Source: Pithys albifrons albifrons (taxonomy: Eukaryota; Chordata; Aves; Passeriformes; Thamnophilidae). Taken from it: 64,000 bases of DNA. A program made the translations under genes and the position numbers. Under the pieces are notes generated by a model, which did no database searches, had not been told where the DNA came from, and saw nothing but the letters and a program-made list of their open reading frames with translations. Positions 20,415 to 33,535 of the stretch are shown in pieces; position 1 is the stretch's first letter, and the number at the start of each line of letters is the position of its first letter. The DNA lies in contig NC_092497.1 of NCBI RefSeq assembly GCF_047495875.1, positions 77,709,249-77,773,248 on the forward strand, given 5' to 3'.

Positions 20415-23400
20415 TTTAAGTATAAATTTGTAACAAATACAAGTAAATAACATCACAATAATAACAAAAATTATCATGGTTAGCTTGTGGTGGACATCTT
20501 GGAGTAATATGTCTGGCATTGCTGGAATAATTAATTTTGACTTGCCAATGGCAAATGCTACAGTGGGAATATTTCATTAATTTATAGGTGGAAGTCCTAG
20601 GCAGAAATTTATATAAAGCAGAGATTTACTTAGGGTGACTGACTACTGAGAAAAAGGATGAGAAATCTGCAATACTTGGTCATATTTAAAGTTAAATGGA
20701 AAATTGAGACAAACAGAAGGGAAAAAAAGGAGTTAGGTAGCGCACCTCAATTAAAACTTAACAGGCAATACAAACCTCTGAGAGATTTGAGACAGGATTC
20801 AGCCATTCACACTGTTGCTGGACACCATGCAGTGAGATAACATGTGGATCTCAGCCTAATCCTTTGAATCTTTGGACTTGTGAAGGAGAATAATGCTGAA
20901 AGACAGTACACATCAAAGGCAAAAAAATTGTAAGAAAAACCATAGTCTTTGAAGAACAGGCACTGTTTGGAAATATTTTGTCACAGCATGAAAGATAGTT
21001 CAAGTTGTGGAAAGTGAGAACAGACACTTCAGTATTTCAGGAAGTTGAAGAGGTATGTGTGTAGAAGGTGTGTAATAATCAATATATGCATTCTGTGGAG
21101 ACTGAGTGTTAGAAAACTGAATGAAGTCTCTTTCTACTAAAGGCGTGTCATGTATGAGGGCTTGACAAGATGAGTTACATTCATGGAGAACTTAACTACA
21201 CTCCTTTTGCATAATCATTATTTGAATTCTTTTCTGCTGTTGTTAGTGGCCTGATGTTGTTCAGCGTATTGCATAGAATTAATTTTCATCTATCCATCTG
21301 TATGGGCAAAGTGACATTTTTCAGAGGAAGTGATGCTTAATTTGTGCAGAAAGATAAGTCCAATGCAAGCTCTCTAAGTGGAAACTGTGGTGGGTGGTGG
21401 TGTTGCAATGGCCCCCTAAAGGTTTATGACAGGCAGAAAAGTGCCAGTTGATAATTGAAGGTGATGTTAGTGTCACCTGAATCAGGCTGAAAATGAGGCT
21501 TCTTGTCAGATAAGTTGTTTCAAATTCCACTTCAGTCCATGGAGTAAGTCTGAATGCAGTTTGCTTCACCTCTTTTAGAACCCTATTTTAAAACTGGATA
21601 AATTGTCAGCTGTAGTGGGCTCTTTTTCTTCATTGCGTAGAGCCTAGATAATGAATGTGGACTAGACACTGAAGTTTTAGATGATCAGTAGTGTGGCAAA
21701 TCTGGTTAGCCACAGGCTCTTATTTCATGTGAGATGTAGGTCTAACCTGAGCATAGGACATTTTAAAGAGAGTTTAGAAAACAAAGTTGGTCACTGGTTG
21801 TGTCTCTCATTTACTTCACTAAATGAATTTCTGTAGAACAAGGTTTGTCTCTGTTTGGGATAAGTTTGATATTCTATATAATCTACTAATTTAGTGTGTA
21901 GTCTGAGAAAACCATTCCTTGTCACCAAGAAGCACAAAATTTCTAAAGTTCAATAAGTAGTTAAGCAATTTACAGTTAAAATGAACCTCAAAACTGTGCA
22001 TATATTAAAACACTCCCAATACTACTCTTGTTATTTTACTCTGCTTTATATTGTGTAAGAATCATTTGCAGTGTACCTTTGGTCTGAATTACTTTAATGG
22101 GCTCCAAGTCCACACTGCATATAGTAGTATTCAGTATGGTGTGATAGGTTCATTAAAAGTCCAGAGAAAAATACAGTGTATTTAAGATTTTAGTATCAAG
22201 AAGTATATTTTATACTATTTGGGAAATAATGTGTTGTCTTGCAATTATGGTGTGTATCCTAATATGCCTGTAAAAGGCAGAAATCATCTCATACTTTACA
22301 ACTAAACTTTATGTACCCTTGCTTTGGAAAAGAGCTGACACAATTTTTTAATTATTATTCATTTCACAAAAAATAATTATTTAAAATTTTGCAATCTAAT
22401 TATGAATTTGTTTCTCCAGTTATGTGAAATATATTCAGGTTTAGACTGCAGTGGTGTCTATCCACTGCACTTTCCTCCTTCTTAACCCTCCTCTCTTGTT
22501 TTACTCCTGTTTAGCTAATTTCACACCCCATCTCCCTGAAAGAATTGAGGAGTTGGACCGGGTGGTCCAAGGGCACTAACAGACAAATAAGAAGAACATG
22601 TTCAAGGAATTTTGATGGGACAAGGCAGAATCTGAGAAGTGGAGCAATTTTGTAACCTTACCATTGTACTGAGACTGACAACCAGCTGAAGAGCACAACT
22701 TCAAGGGGTTTGCAACATGTCCTGAAAAGACAAAACTACTTTAAAAGTGGACTCTTGATGAGAAGGACTGCTATAGATTTGAACTTACAGACTGATGTGA
22801 TATTTCTTTGCTTTAAATGCTTTAAATTATTTAACTTGTTTGGGGACTACTGTTGGGAATTGTCATAGAGTGTCTTGGTGAATTTTCTTTTTTTTTTTTC
22901 ATCAGGAAGGATGACTCTGGAAGTTCCCTTCTTTCCTATTTTTGAGAGAATATGAAAGACATATAGGAAGCTCCATGTTCCTTGGGTTTAGGTAAACAAT
23001 AGTTTGTTTATTTCAACAGCATAAGTAAAGCATGGCAGTTAAGGTGGTCTTGTAAGGGGGAGTGTATTCCCTGGTATTATGAAATACAAAGTGCCTTGTT
23101 TTATTATTTCTAGTGTAAAAGTAATAAGCAAAATCTACATTTTCAGTAGGGATAATAAACATGCTTAGAAGCATAACAGGATATACGCTTGAAACTGCTC
23201 ATTGGAAAGATGTTGTATTACTTCTTGTCCACTAAATTAAGCTCTATACTTTTCTGATGTCATCTAAATGAAGTACTGTGAAGAGACTGTTCCTACTTTT
23301 TCCTATGTCATGCATTTTACCCCATCCTAGCATTTCTCTTTTATCCTTAGAGAAGGATATGGGCTTGTTATGCTATATATTACCATAATTGTAAATGATG

Positions 23401-23767
23401 CCTGGAGCTGACAAATTCCCCATCAGAGTTCTGAAGCAGCAATTATCCCCATACTACAAAGCCATTTCTCATATAAAAAAAAAAAGTGCCATATTAATTA
23501 TCCGTCTCTGCCCAGTCTCCTCTCTTTGAAAAGGTTATAGCTGAACATATGTAATTTTATCTTTGTAGAACCCACCTGTATGAAAAGTTTCAATAATTTC
23601 TTAGGCTGCATCAAGACATTCAGATTATTTTTGCTAATGATCTTTGTACTGTAACTGTAATTGAAATTCTATAGCACATATTGCTCACACTTTCTTAAAC
23701 ACCTTATTTGAAATGTATGAACAACACTACATCATAACTCACAAAAATATACAAGCAAAAAAATTAC
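20415..23767. other. AT-rich sequence, nothing recognised
   Basis: About 3.35 kb of non-coding AT-rich DNA. I see no diagnostic repeat or exon. The right end ATTAC (23763-23767) is the target duplication of the next LTR. Confidence 0.5.
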
Positions 23768-24930
23768 TGTCTCAGGTTGGCCTAGTTTTTGCCAGACCTG
23801 GACTACCTCCTCCCTCTCCCCAGAGTTTTCACAGCAAGGAAAAAAAAAAACTGAAAAGAAAAGAACTTAAAAGAAACTGAACTGAATTAAAAAGAAATTA
23901 TATTTTCTAACATTTGCAAGCACATATGCAATTTGTACACACTACATGGTGCCCCACCCCCAGGGGAAAATGGAAAAGGGAAAAAAAAGGACTGGTGTGC
24001 TGGTTTGAAGGTGAACCAGCAGGGGAAATGAACTCACCACGAGAGAGATTATAAGTCAGACCTAAAATTTAATAATAATATTACAATAACAACACTGACA
24101 CACAAGGGAAATTGCTTTCAACTCACAAAACCCCAGCAGTATAACCCAGTGTCCTGGGGCACAAACCCAAAGGGGTTTATTTGCCCTTGTGCTCAGACCC
24201 CTGTGGTTCCCCCAAGTCCAGAGCAAAAGGAAAAGAAAAACCTGTTGGTGCAGGCGAGGGCTGTGGTCTGGGCGAGAGCGGTGATCTCCTGCTGTCAAGG
24301 TCCTGCTGCTGCTCTGGATCCGACGAGAAGTTCCTGAGGTCTTCTTACCCACCACTTATGTACCCTCAGGGAGCACTCAGTCCCTCCCCCTGGGCGGGGA
24401 CTCACACAATGGGTGATTAACTCTGGGAGCCAGGGGGTGTTGAACTGTTGATGGCCCATTAGCAGCTCCGCCCCCCTCAGGCTGGGTGTGAAGGTGATAA
24501 TGGCTCCCTGGGCAGCTGCTGCTAATGGCCCATTGACCTTGGGGAATGAATAGAGGGGGTAGAATACACAGCTTTGATCACCCCCACACAGGGTTAGCTG
24601 GTCCCTCCTGCTGAACTAGGACAACTGGTCAACCAGAAATAGGAAGAAACAAAACCAAACCAAAATGAATGAAACAGATAAATACAATTAAAGACTTCAG
24701 GAAAGGAGAACAAGCATGAAATAATCTCACCACGTCCTGGGCTAGGTAAACCAACAGAAACAGAACAGACTGTCCAGGCTTCTCCTACTCCCAGCACCCA
24801 GAAGGCTACCACCCCTTCCTATCTCCCCTCTTCCTACTCTTATGTGGAAAACACATGTGGAATAATTTGTAACATCCACTTCCTTAGTTACACCTAGTTA
24901 CTGAGGAAGCCATGGATCAAACCCATCACA
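23768..24930 (-). mobile_element. Solo LTR, family F (older), split by LTR B
   Basis: The outer ends are TGTCTCAGGTTGG and AACCCATCACA, with a perfect 5-bp duplication ATTAC at 23763-23767 and 24931-24935. Without the nested LTR it is about 530 bp. On the minus strand it begins TGTGATGGGTT, close to TGTTATGGGTT of family D, so I infer an older relative of that group. Its interior was entered by a family B LTR. Confidence 0.82.
23996..24623 (-). mobile_element. Solo LTR, family B, copy 3 (young)
   Basis: 628 bp, TGTGCTGG...CTAGGACA on the plus strand, with a perfect target duplication ACTGG (23991-23995 and 24624-24628). It is nearly identical by eye to the copy at 41082-41709, with about a dozen differences in the part I compared. 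It is nested in LTR family F, so it is younger than F. Confidence 0.92.
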
Positions 24931-24935
24931 ATTAC

Positions 24936-27900
24936 ACACTTAGTTTAAAAAGATCTAAGTGGAGATATAACAACTCACCTTATTTATCAAATTCTGTCAA
25001 TAAGTTACTAAGCAATAGAGGACATACACTCATCTTTCTTGTAATTCTAGCTACAAAACAATGATGGAATTTTTATATAATTGTTCTTTAGAGCTAAACA
25101 CAGAAGCACCTTGCATCTGAATGGCAGGGTTCATAACTTCTGATTAATGTTAATTCTGAGACCCCAGATGCCCAGAGTAAAGACAATAATGGAGCCCATT
25201 TATTTTTTTTATAATACCTGAGGAACATCAATCATCAAAAAAACCATTTAGAGCAAAGTTTGAATCACAGAAGGCACTAAACTTGATTGCCACTAATTTA
25301 ATCAAAGGAACAGATTTAAAAATCTGTAAGTGGTCTCTACAGATCTTATAAAATAATGAAAAGTTATAGAGGATAAAAATTATGAGAAAACAGTAAGTGA
25401 TCAGGAAGTTGTGATTACCTTATTAGTCATGAAAGTCAAGCACCTGTGGCTTGTAGCAGTCACAATAATTTCTTCCCTTAATCCCAGATAAAACCTGTGT
25501 ACATGTGTTTAGGAACTGTGAAGTCCTAGCTAAAAGCTGTTAGGAATAATTTCTGAAATGGAGGCCATACATATTAGAACAGTCTCTATTACTTGTAGAA
25601 CTGCCAGAATGTAGCTCTACTGGAAAGTGTATTGAGTTGAAATTAAAACATTCCCCTGTAACATATGTATTTGACAACATTTAGACAGGATTAAAGACAC
25701 AAAACAAATCTTTTCAATTAAGTCCACTGTGGATTTACTGGAATGTTTTTCACTTTTTCAGTTGACTGTTCCTGCTAAAGTAATGAGAATGCTACAAGAA
25801 ATTTGCTCTGGTCTTTTTATAATTAGAGTAATGACTGAACTTCTAAAATAATTTAAAATGAAAAATATTTAAAATAAAAATAAATCTGAAAGTGTAATAT
25901 TCTTGTATGGCACACTATATCTCCATTCTTTCATTATATTAAATTTTAGAACAGTTTAAATAGATATAAGGTTTGATGACTTACATCTGATTAAATAAGC
26001 AGTAAAAAGCATGCCAGGCATTTCCTAAATGTGGGAAGACTTCATATTGTACTATTTAAAAACATGGAAATTATTCTTAAAATATGTTTTGCTGTGTTAG
26101 AGATCCTTAAATGGTAGCTTACAATTTGTACAGTCTTAACACTTTTCATTGTACATTTATACCAACAAATATGCAACCCTTCCTATTGTAACTTATAGCT
26201 GGTGAATTAAGCTACATAGTGCTGTCACATACATAAGAAACTTCCTGTTAAAAAAGAAAATTAAGAAGAGGTGGTGATGATGTTATACCAATATTTTCCA
26301 TGGGTTTGCAGTTGAGTGCCAAGCTATGATTCTTGGAACACTAGAGAGAGATTTGATGGATTCTGAGGCCAAGAAGAGTCTGAATACAAGGATATTGACA
26401 AGAGCATAGGTCAATATTATGAGTGTATCCAACTTTTGCTACAAAAATATCTGTGTTAGACATATAAATTCCCAGAGAAATGGCTTGGAGCTACCAAAGA
26501 CAGAGCAATACAAAGGGAATACCTGAAAGCAAATGGTGCACAGGACAGGAGAGAGACAGTCTTGATATATCAAAATGTTTAAGACAAGGTGGCTTGGTGC
26601 TTAAAGTGGCATTCAGACCTTACCAAATGATAAAGTAATAGAATAAATTTCGTCTTCTACAAGTATTCTGCAGCATCACTAAACAGACTTTTCCATACTA
26701 GGAGACTTGTAAACCATTAGTGGACTTTAGCACTAAATAATGAATATTTTGGAAACAGAACCTTAGTGATACAGTAGGCTTCCAGCAATCTTTCGGTAGC
26801 AAGGAATGTTAACCCCACAGTCACTGTCATCCAGTATATCTCTTGGAGATTCAAAGCAGCTTTCCGCACAAGAGGAAAGAAGTAAACACAACTCAGGCAC
26901 TATAAGCTTGTGAATCAGTGCAGAACATTTGATGACTGAAAAGATAGTTGATACTAGTTTTATGTAAGAAATTTTACTTCACAGTAAAGACATATTTGCT
27001 GATCACCCACTGGCAAAAGCAAAGCTACTGAGAAGGGTTACCTGAGAAGTGGTTAGTCTTGAAGGATTTCACTGAATGTTCTAGAAACATTTTTTAAAAA
27101 ATAAATTCACATTGCTGATTCTTTTTACAACTTTACCACAACACTGACGTGATTTAAAAGCCTTGTTTTCTGTAAGTTACCACATACAAACATAGGGATA
27201 ACTAAATATATATAGAAGTGGTTTATTTATTAAACCACTTTTTGTATGACTTCTTTAGAGTTTAACATTGTAAAACTGTATGTGTGAGAGTCTCATTCTC
27301 TATAGATAGATGGAGTTCACTGTGTACATCAACTGCTATGTATATTTCTTTCATGAACATTTATTTCAAGAATGTTTTTTAATATCAGTACCTGTGCTTT
27401 TCTAATATATTTCTCCCATCTCCTGCGTAAATACCATCTCTAGAATATAAGTCAGGATTTAATGTATTGCTTCCAGTTACAAAACATTAAATTAGTTGTC
27501 TTATTGCTTCATCCTCAAATTCAAAGAAAATAACTCCACTCTAAGCAGGGATTTTATTTTGAAAGGAGTGAAAAGACTGTTTTGTAGGATGAAAAATTAA
27601 TTAATAACAATTATAATAGGCTGGGGATGAACTTCAGCTTCTATTTACTAACTATGCTGACTGGATAACTATTATTCACTGTCTTTTCTCTTATTTTGTG
27701 TATCTTTCTTTGTACACAAGCAATACATACATAACTCACTGAAATATTTCTAATTATTTCTTGTACATGAAGAATAAAGGAAGGTTTGCCTGAAGTTTCA
27801 TGACTCATTAGTGATTTTACAGATTTTCAAGTATTCGACATCCTCACAGATAGTCTGCCTTAGGGCTTCAACCCAGACAGATTCAGAATGAGACCCAGCG

Positions 27901-30900
27901 ATGAAAGAAGAAATTCTTTCTTTCCTGATGGCTTAGAGAAGAAATGAAGTAAACTAAGCTTCAGAAATACAACCATTTCATATTCCCTCTACAAGACGAA
28001 CTGGCTCCACTGTCATACTTCTCTCCAAGGGCAGGTCAAGAATTAGGAATGGGTACAATTTGAATTATCTTTTCATATACAGAAGTGCTAAATCCCAGCC
28101 CAGACGGAGATCACGTTGATGTTATAATTTGAATCTATAAAGAATTTTAGTCTGGTACCTTTAAAGCTGGACTAGATCTTTGTATCAGTCTAGTACAGAA
28201 AATACATTTTTTCTGACTCTTCAGTTGAGCATTTACCATTTACTTATTTGGAATATCACTGCTTTTTGACTCATGGATTTTATAAAGATTGTAAAAACAA
28301 TTTGGGTCATATGCACTCCTGTAGCAGAGACATCATACTTAAAATATACCGGAGGATTTCTGAGGAACAGTAAATATCCCATTACCATTTGTTTTCTTTT
28401 ATGGATGTACCTATGACTTCAGATTATTAATTTTTTGAGCTTGCAATTGCTGATATTGTCTGTGTGTGTTATACAGACATACATATATATATTTGTATTT
28501 AGAAAGATATACTTATTATAATGTGTATTTATATACAATATAATTTAATAGGTAATTTTTAAATTAGAAACACTTAGATTAAATATAGTTTCTTCATATT
28601 AAACTGTTCTGCCACAACAGATTTTGAGATTGTATTCTGACCTGAGTTTGATTCAAGTTTGACAATTTATCTGACTGTAATAACAGGGTAACTACAGTGG
28701 AAGATATATAAGAAGTTTTCTACAGAATTTCAATTTAACTGTACATGTGATTTTATTTTGCAAGTGATTATTCAATGTTTTTTACATCAAAATGTGTAAA
28801 TACTCTCACATTGTGTATACTGAGAACACTCTATACAATGGAAATTTGGGATTAAACATATTGTCACATAGGAGCTAAAATATGGACCATTAATCAGCTC
28901 TAATTTCATTATACTATTTCGACTAACTCTGGCCTGGACATAGCCATTAATGTTACAAAACAGAAATTGCTGGACTGTTTTTGTCCTTGTTCATTCCTGC
29001 TGTTTTCCTGTGTCATTAATGCTCCAACGGATGAAAATATGTGGAGATCAAATATGCCATTCTCCATCCTAAAGTTTGTAATTAGATTTTTAGTGAGTAT
29101 CCACATTTCTGCACAAGTTTCTTTTTCATAGACTTGTGTGAGATTAAGAGATAGGCCTGAATAGTTGTCCGAAAAACATTCAGAGCTTCCTTCTGATAGT
29201 GAAGGAAACTGGTAACTTTTTTGATAGGTACAGAAGTGTTTTCAACAAATGTCACTTTTCTGAATAGATTATTTTTAAATGTCATCTTATTTCTCTTTTT
29301 CCACTAGCATTATCTTTTGACCATTCCTGTTCTGCTCTGGTCTTGTAGTGCTTTCTCTCCTGAATATTGCTAAGGCCTTGGTGTTGTGAGGCCTCTCTAG
29401 TCTTTGTTATTACTATTGACTTTATAGACTTAGAGGAGTTAATTACTGTGCCTTCATGGTAATTTTATAAAGTAACTTTTGTTGACATTGGGTTTCAAAG
29501 ACATTTGTTTGGTCACAGTCAAATTTGAACCAAGTGTTGTCATGCTAATTTAACACATTATTTGGGGTTTTATGGAAGTATTGCTCAGTTGCAGCATTGA
29601 ACTCTCCTAAATCAGTTCTCTAGAATATCTAGGTACTGCTCATCTGGAATAGCATCTGAGTATTTTGCTGATGTGATAATTTGAACAATGAGGCCAAAAA
29701 GGAGTAGAAAGGAAGTATAGCAACTTTTCATATTCTATATGCACATCCACTCATTTGATTTTCAGTTTAGCCTTACAAAACTCTTTGTCTGACTTGGGGT
29801 GGCCTTAGTAATACTGGTTGCTAGAAATGGTGAATTATACTCTCTGTTGCACAGCTCTTTTTATCTGCTGCTGCAGTTTGCCTTCAGTTTCTTTTCTCTG
29901 TGATAGTTTGTGCTTTTCAATTCAAATATGAATTTATGTCTTTTTTTCCTTTTTTCTTTTTTTTTGTTATGTTGTGGTGTTTTTTTTTTTGTTCTCCATT
30001 TTCTGCATTGATTTCTATTTCACTGATCTTTCAGAGTTTTTGGTTTTTGTTGGTTGATTGGTTGATTTTTTTCCTTACATTTCCAACACAAGTATTGTAG
30101 ATTGTGACCTAGTGATCATATATATTAGAATTTTTTAGAAACTTCATGAGTTTTATTTTTTTACATTTTTTTATTTTTTTCTCCAGAGTCTGGGCGATAT
30201 TCATGCTCCTCTGTGGAAATTTTGTCAGTCATTTGTGAAAAAGCTCCTTCAGACAGCAAACATACTGCTATGGCTCTTCCTCAACATTTATAAGTTTCAG
30301 GTTCTTTATCTCTGTATCTTCTATTCATTAGCATGCTATTGTTTGTGATTTTTTACATTTAAAAGCAGATGGGTATCTTTTCCTTGTCACTATATTGTTT
30401 TATTTGTTCAATCACTACGTGACTGTTTCATGTTCCTAACAGACTATTTTGTCATTTGGGTATGCCCTACATATGTTGAAACAGATTTTCAGCCAGTGAA
30501 GTGAATTTCCATGAAGCATGACGTTATGTGGTCATTCAACCTACATGCTTATGATCGCTGATGCCTGAGTGGACCTTGTTTTAGGCTTGAAATACTTCCA
30601 GTTAGTATGTTTCAGATTACTCCCATTGATGTCAAATAGGTAACTGTTTTCTGCCATTATGTTTTTTGAGGTCATATATTGCTGTGATAATCCAATGACA
30701 AAAATTAGACTGGCTTATTTCTGTCAGTCCTAGATTTTAGTGGGATCTGGACTTACATCAAACAAGAAGTGTTTTCTGCATAAAAGCCACTTTAACAAAT
30801 GCTATTTTCTCTATCTGCTATTTCTGTTTGGTTAAGTAGCCCTACTGTTAGATTACTGGGCTTGAAATGGACATCTACAGTGAAAAAGAGGTATTCTTAA

Positions 30901-32371
30901 CTAGCTGCAGTTGATCAACTCATGAAATGTGCTTTCTTCATTAAACAGAATAAATCTTTGATAGATGGTGGAGGACTAAGAGAAAGAAGATGACTGAGAT
31001 AAGAATAAGAGGTTGAACTGTGTTTTCTTGGGATACATTTTTAGTATGGAGTTATATGAGGGCCAGATGCAGGCCTAAAATGTATCTATAGAAGCGACTA
31101 CCCGAATTAAGTTGCTAGACTGTGAGTAAAATTTCCAGCCCAGATACAAATATTTCATCTGGCAAAACTCCAAATATTTTCCTTACTTTTGTTAAAATGC
31201 CTGACTTCTCTTGAAGATAGAGACCCGCACCTGTATATTCTGAGTAACCTCTACTGTACAGATCCTGTCAGGAAATCAAAACATTCTGTTCATGAGATCT
31301 CAGTAACTACAATACTTGACTTCCACACAATTTTGCTGTTTGGCCTCTGCTTTCTGAATTATTGTCTGAATTCTCAGATTGAGAATCTCTAAAATTTAGT
31401 ACTTTCTCGGCATTTTGTAATAGAACAAAATCTTAATTTTCAGACTCACCTATTATTTCTGAGATTCTAATAGTCTGGTTAGCCTGAACTATCGAAGCTA
31501 ACACTCATGTGGAGAAAATTAGGCAATCTGTTTATTACTCATGAGTTAAAACGAGCACCTTTTACAGTTATTTTTTTCTCTGAGTTACTGGATGCTATTA
31601 AAAAAACCCCTAACATCAGAAAGGCTGAGAATTGGTTGCCCAATTAAGGTGAAGGAGGAGTGTATTGAGTGTGGCTAAGCACTGCAAGTTTGAGAGACTG
31701 AGTGGTGCTGTATGGCAGATTATGCTGATCTGTGTGAGCAGCTTTGTTGAGAGAATGTCATTTATCTTTCTTTTTCTGATGATGTGCAAGAGTAATTAGA
31801 GTTCATTACTTCATACTGCCATGAGTGTTCTGAATTTGATAGGTTATAGCTTGGGAACATTTAACTCTGAAACACAACTGAATTACTGATGTGTGTGTAT
31901 GCATATGAAGCACAGATGATATATTTTGCTTGTTGTATTATATGCTTTAGTGGAAAAAAAAGCCCCAATTAAAATGTAAAGAGGAATGATGGAGATTAAA
32001 TCAAAGACGTGTTAACTATATACAACAATCAAATCAATTGGCTGTGCTTATATATTTTTTTCTAAATGCTTTCTTTTACTCTTGTGTTTTTTATAGATTG
32101 TGGACATACATATTAAAAACAAGCAGAATAATGCTACTGATAATGTTACTGAACAATTTTCTCTTTTATTCCTGCAACCTTTCAAGAAAATTAAATATCA
32201 ACAAATTTTCACTTGGTGTATATAGTTAAACAAGTATTGCTTCTTTGAAAATCAGTAAAGATGAGCTATGGAAACATATTCCACAGAGAAGAAAAAAGTA
32301 CTTGTGAATGGTACTGTTCATTAGAATCAATATCAATAAAGGCTCTATGACATAATTTTGAAACATACAGT
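24936..32371. other. AT-rich sequence, nothing recognised
   Basis: About 7.4 kb without a transposable element or exon that I can recognise. ORFs are short and of chance type. It contains poly-T runs near 29940-30000 and 30150-30180. Decayed elements or regulatory conserved sequence cannot be excluded by eye. Confidence 0.45.
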
Positions 32372-32564
32372 AGAATCATAGAATCATAGAATCAAAAAAT
32401 CGATTGGGTTGGAAAAGACCTCCAAGATCATCGAGTCCAACCCTTGGTCCAACTCTAGTCCATTTACCAGATCATGGCATTCAGCGCCACATCCAATCTG
32501 TGTTTAAAAACCTCCAGGGATGGTGAATCCACCACCTCTCTGGGCAGCCCATTCCAATGCCTGA

Positions 32565-33535
32565 TTAGTCTGTAAAGAATTTTTTTCTGGTATCCAACTT
32601 AAATTTCCCCTGGCAGAGCTTGAGCCCGTGCCCCCTTGTCCTATTGCTGAGTGCCTGGGAGAAGAGACCAACCCCCACCTGGCTAGAACTTCCCTTCAGG
32701 TAGTTATAGACAGTGATGAGGTCACCTCTGAGCCTCCTCTTCTCCAGGCTAAACAACTCCAGCTCCCTCAGCCTCTCCCCATAGGGCTTGTGCTCCAGTC
32801 CCTTCACCAGCCTTGTTGCTCTTCTCTGGACTCGCTCCAGCCCCTCAATATCCTTTCTGAACTGAGGGGCCCAGAACTGAACACAGTACTCAAGGTGTGG
32901 CCTCACCAACACAGAGTCCAGGGGAAGGATCACTTCCCTGGTCCTGCTGGCCACGCTATTTTTGATACAGGACAGGATCCCATTGGCCTTCTTGGCCACC
33001 TGGGCACACTGTTGGCTCATGTTGAGCTTCCTGTCAATTAGTACTCCAAGGTCCCTTTCTGCCTGGCTGCTCTCCAGCCACTCTGTGCCCAGCCTGTAGC
33101 GCTGCAGGGGGTTGTTGTGGCCAAAGTGCAGGACCCGGCACTTGGCCTTGTTGAACTTCATCCCATTGGAATCAGCCCATCTCTCAAGTCTATCCAGATC
33201 CCTCTGCAGAGCCCTCCTGCCTTCCAGCAGGTCGACACTCCCTCCCAACTTGGTGTCATCAGCAAATTTGCTGACGATGGACTCAATCCCCTTATCTAAA
33301 TCATCAATAAAGATGTTAAACAGGACTGGATCCAACACAGACCCCTGGGGAACACCACTGGTGACCGGCCGCCAGCTGGATGCAGCTCCGTTCACCAGCA
33401 CTCTCTGGGCCCGACCCTCCAGCCAGCTCTTAATCCAGGAGAAGGTACACTTGTCCAGGCCATGGGCTACCAGCTTTTTCAGGAGTATATTATGGGAGAC
33501 AGTGTCAAAGGCCTTGCTGAAGTCCAGACAGACAC
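32565..33535 (-). pseudogene. CR1 ORF2, C-terminal part (reverse transcriptase core)
   Basis: This frame picks up after the frameshift at about 33530-33540 with the motif A segment (DFSKAFD). It carries SGVPQGS and the catalytic FADDT (33252-33266), then the thumb region and the C-terminal domain. The reverse transcriptase copies CR1 RNA at the nicked target. The frame ends in TAA at 32565. The expected C-terminal sequence continues in another phase, so a small deletion (apparently 4 nt relative to the copy at 9040) truncates the protein by about 35 residues. The codes read otherwise intact. Confidence 0.88.
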
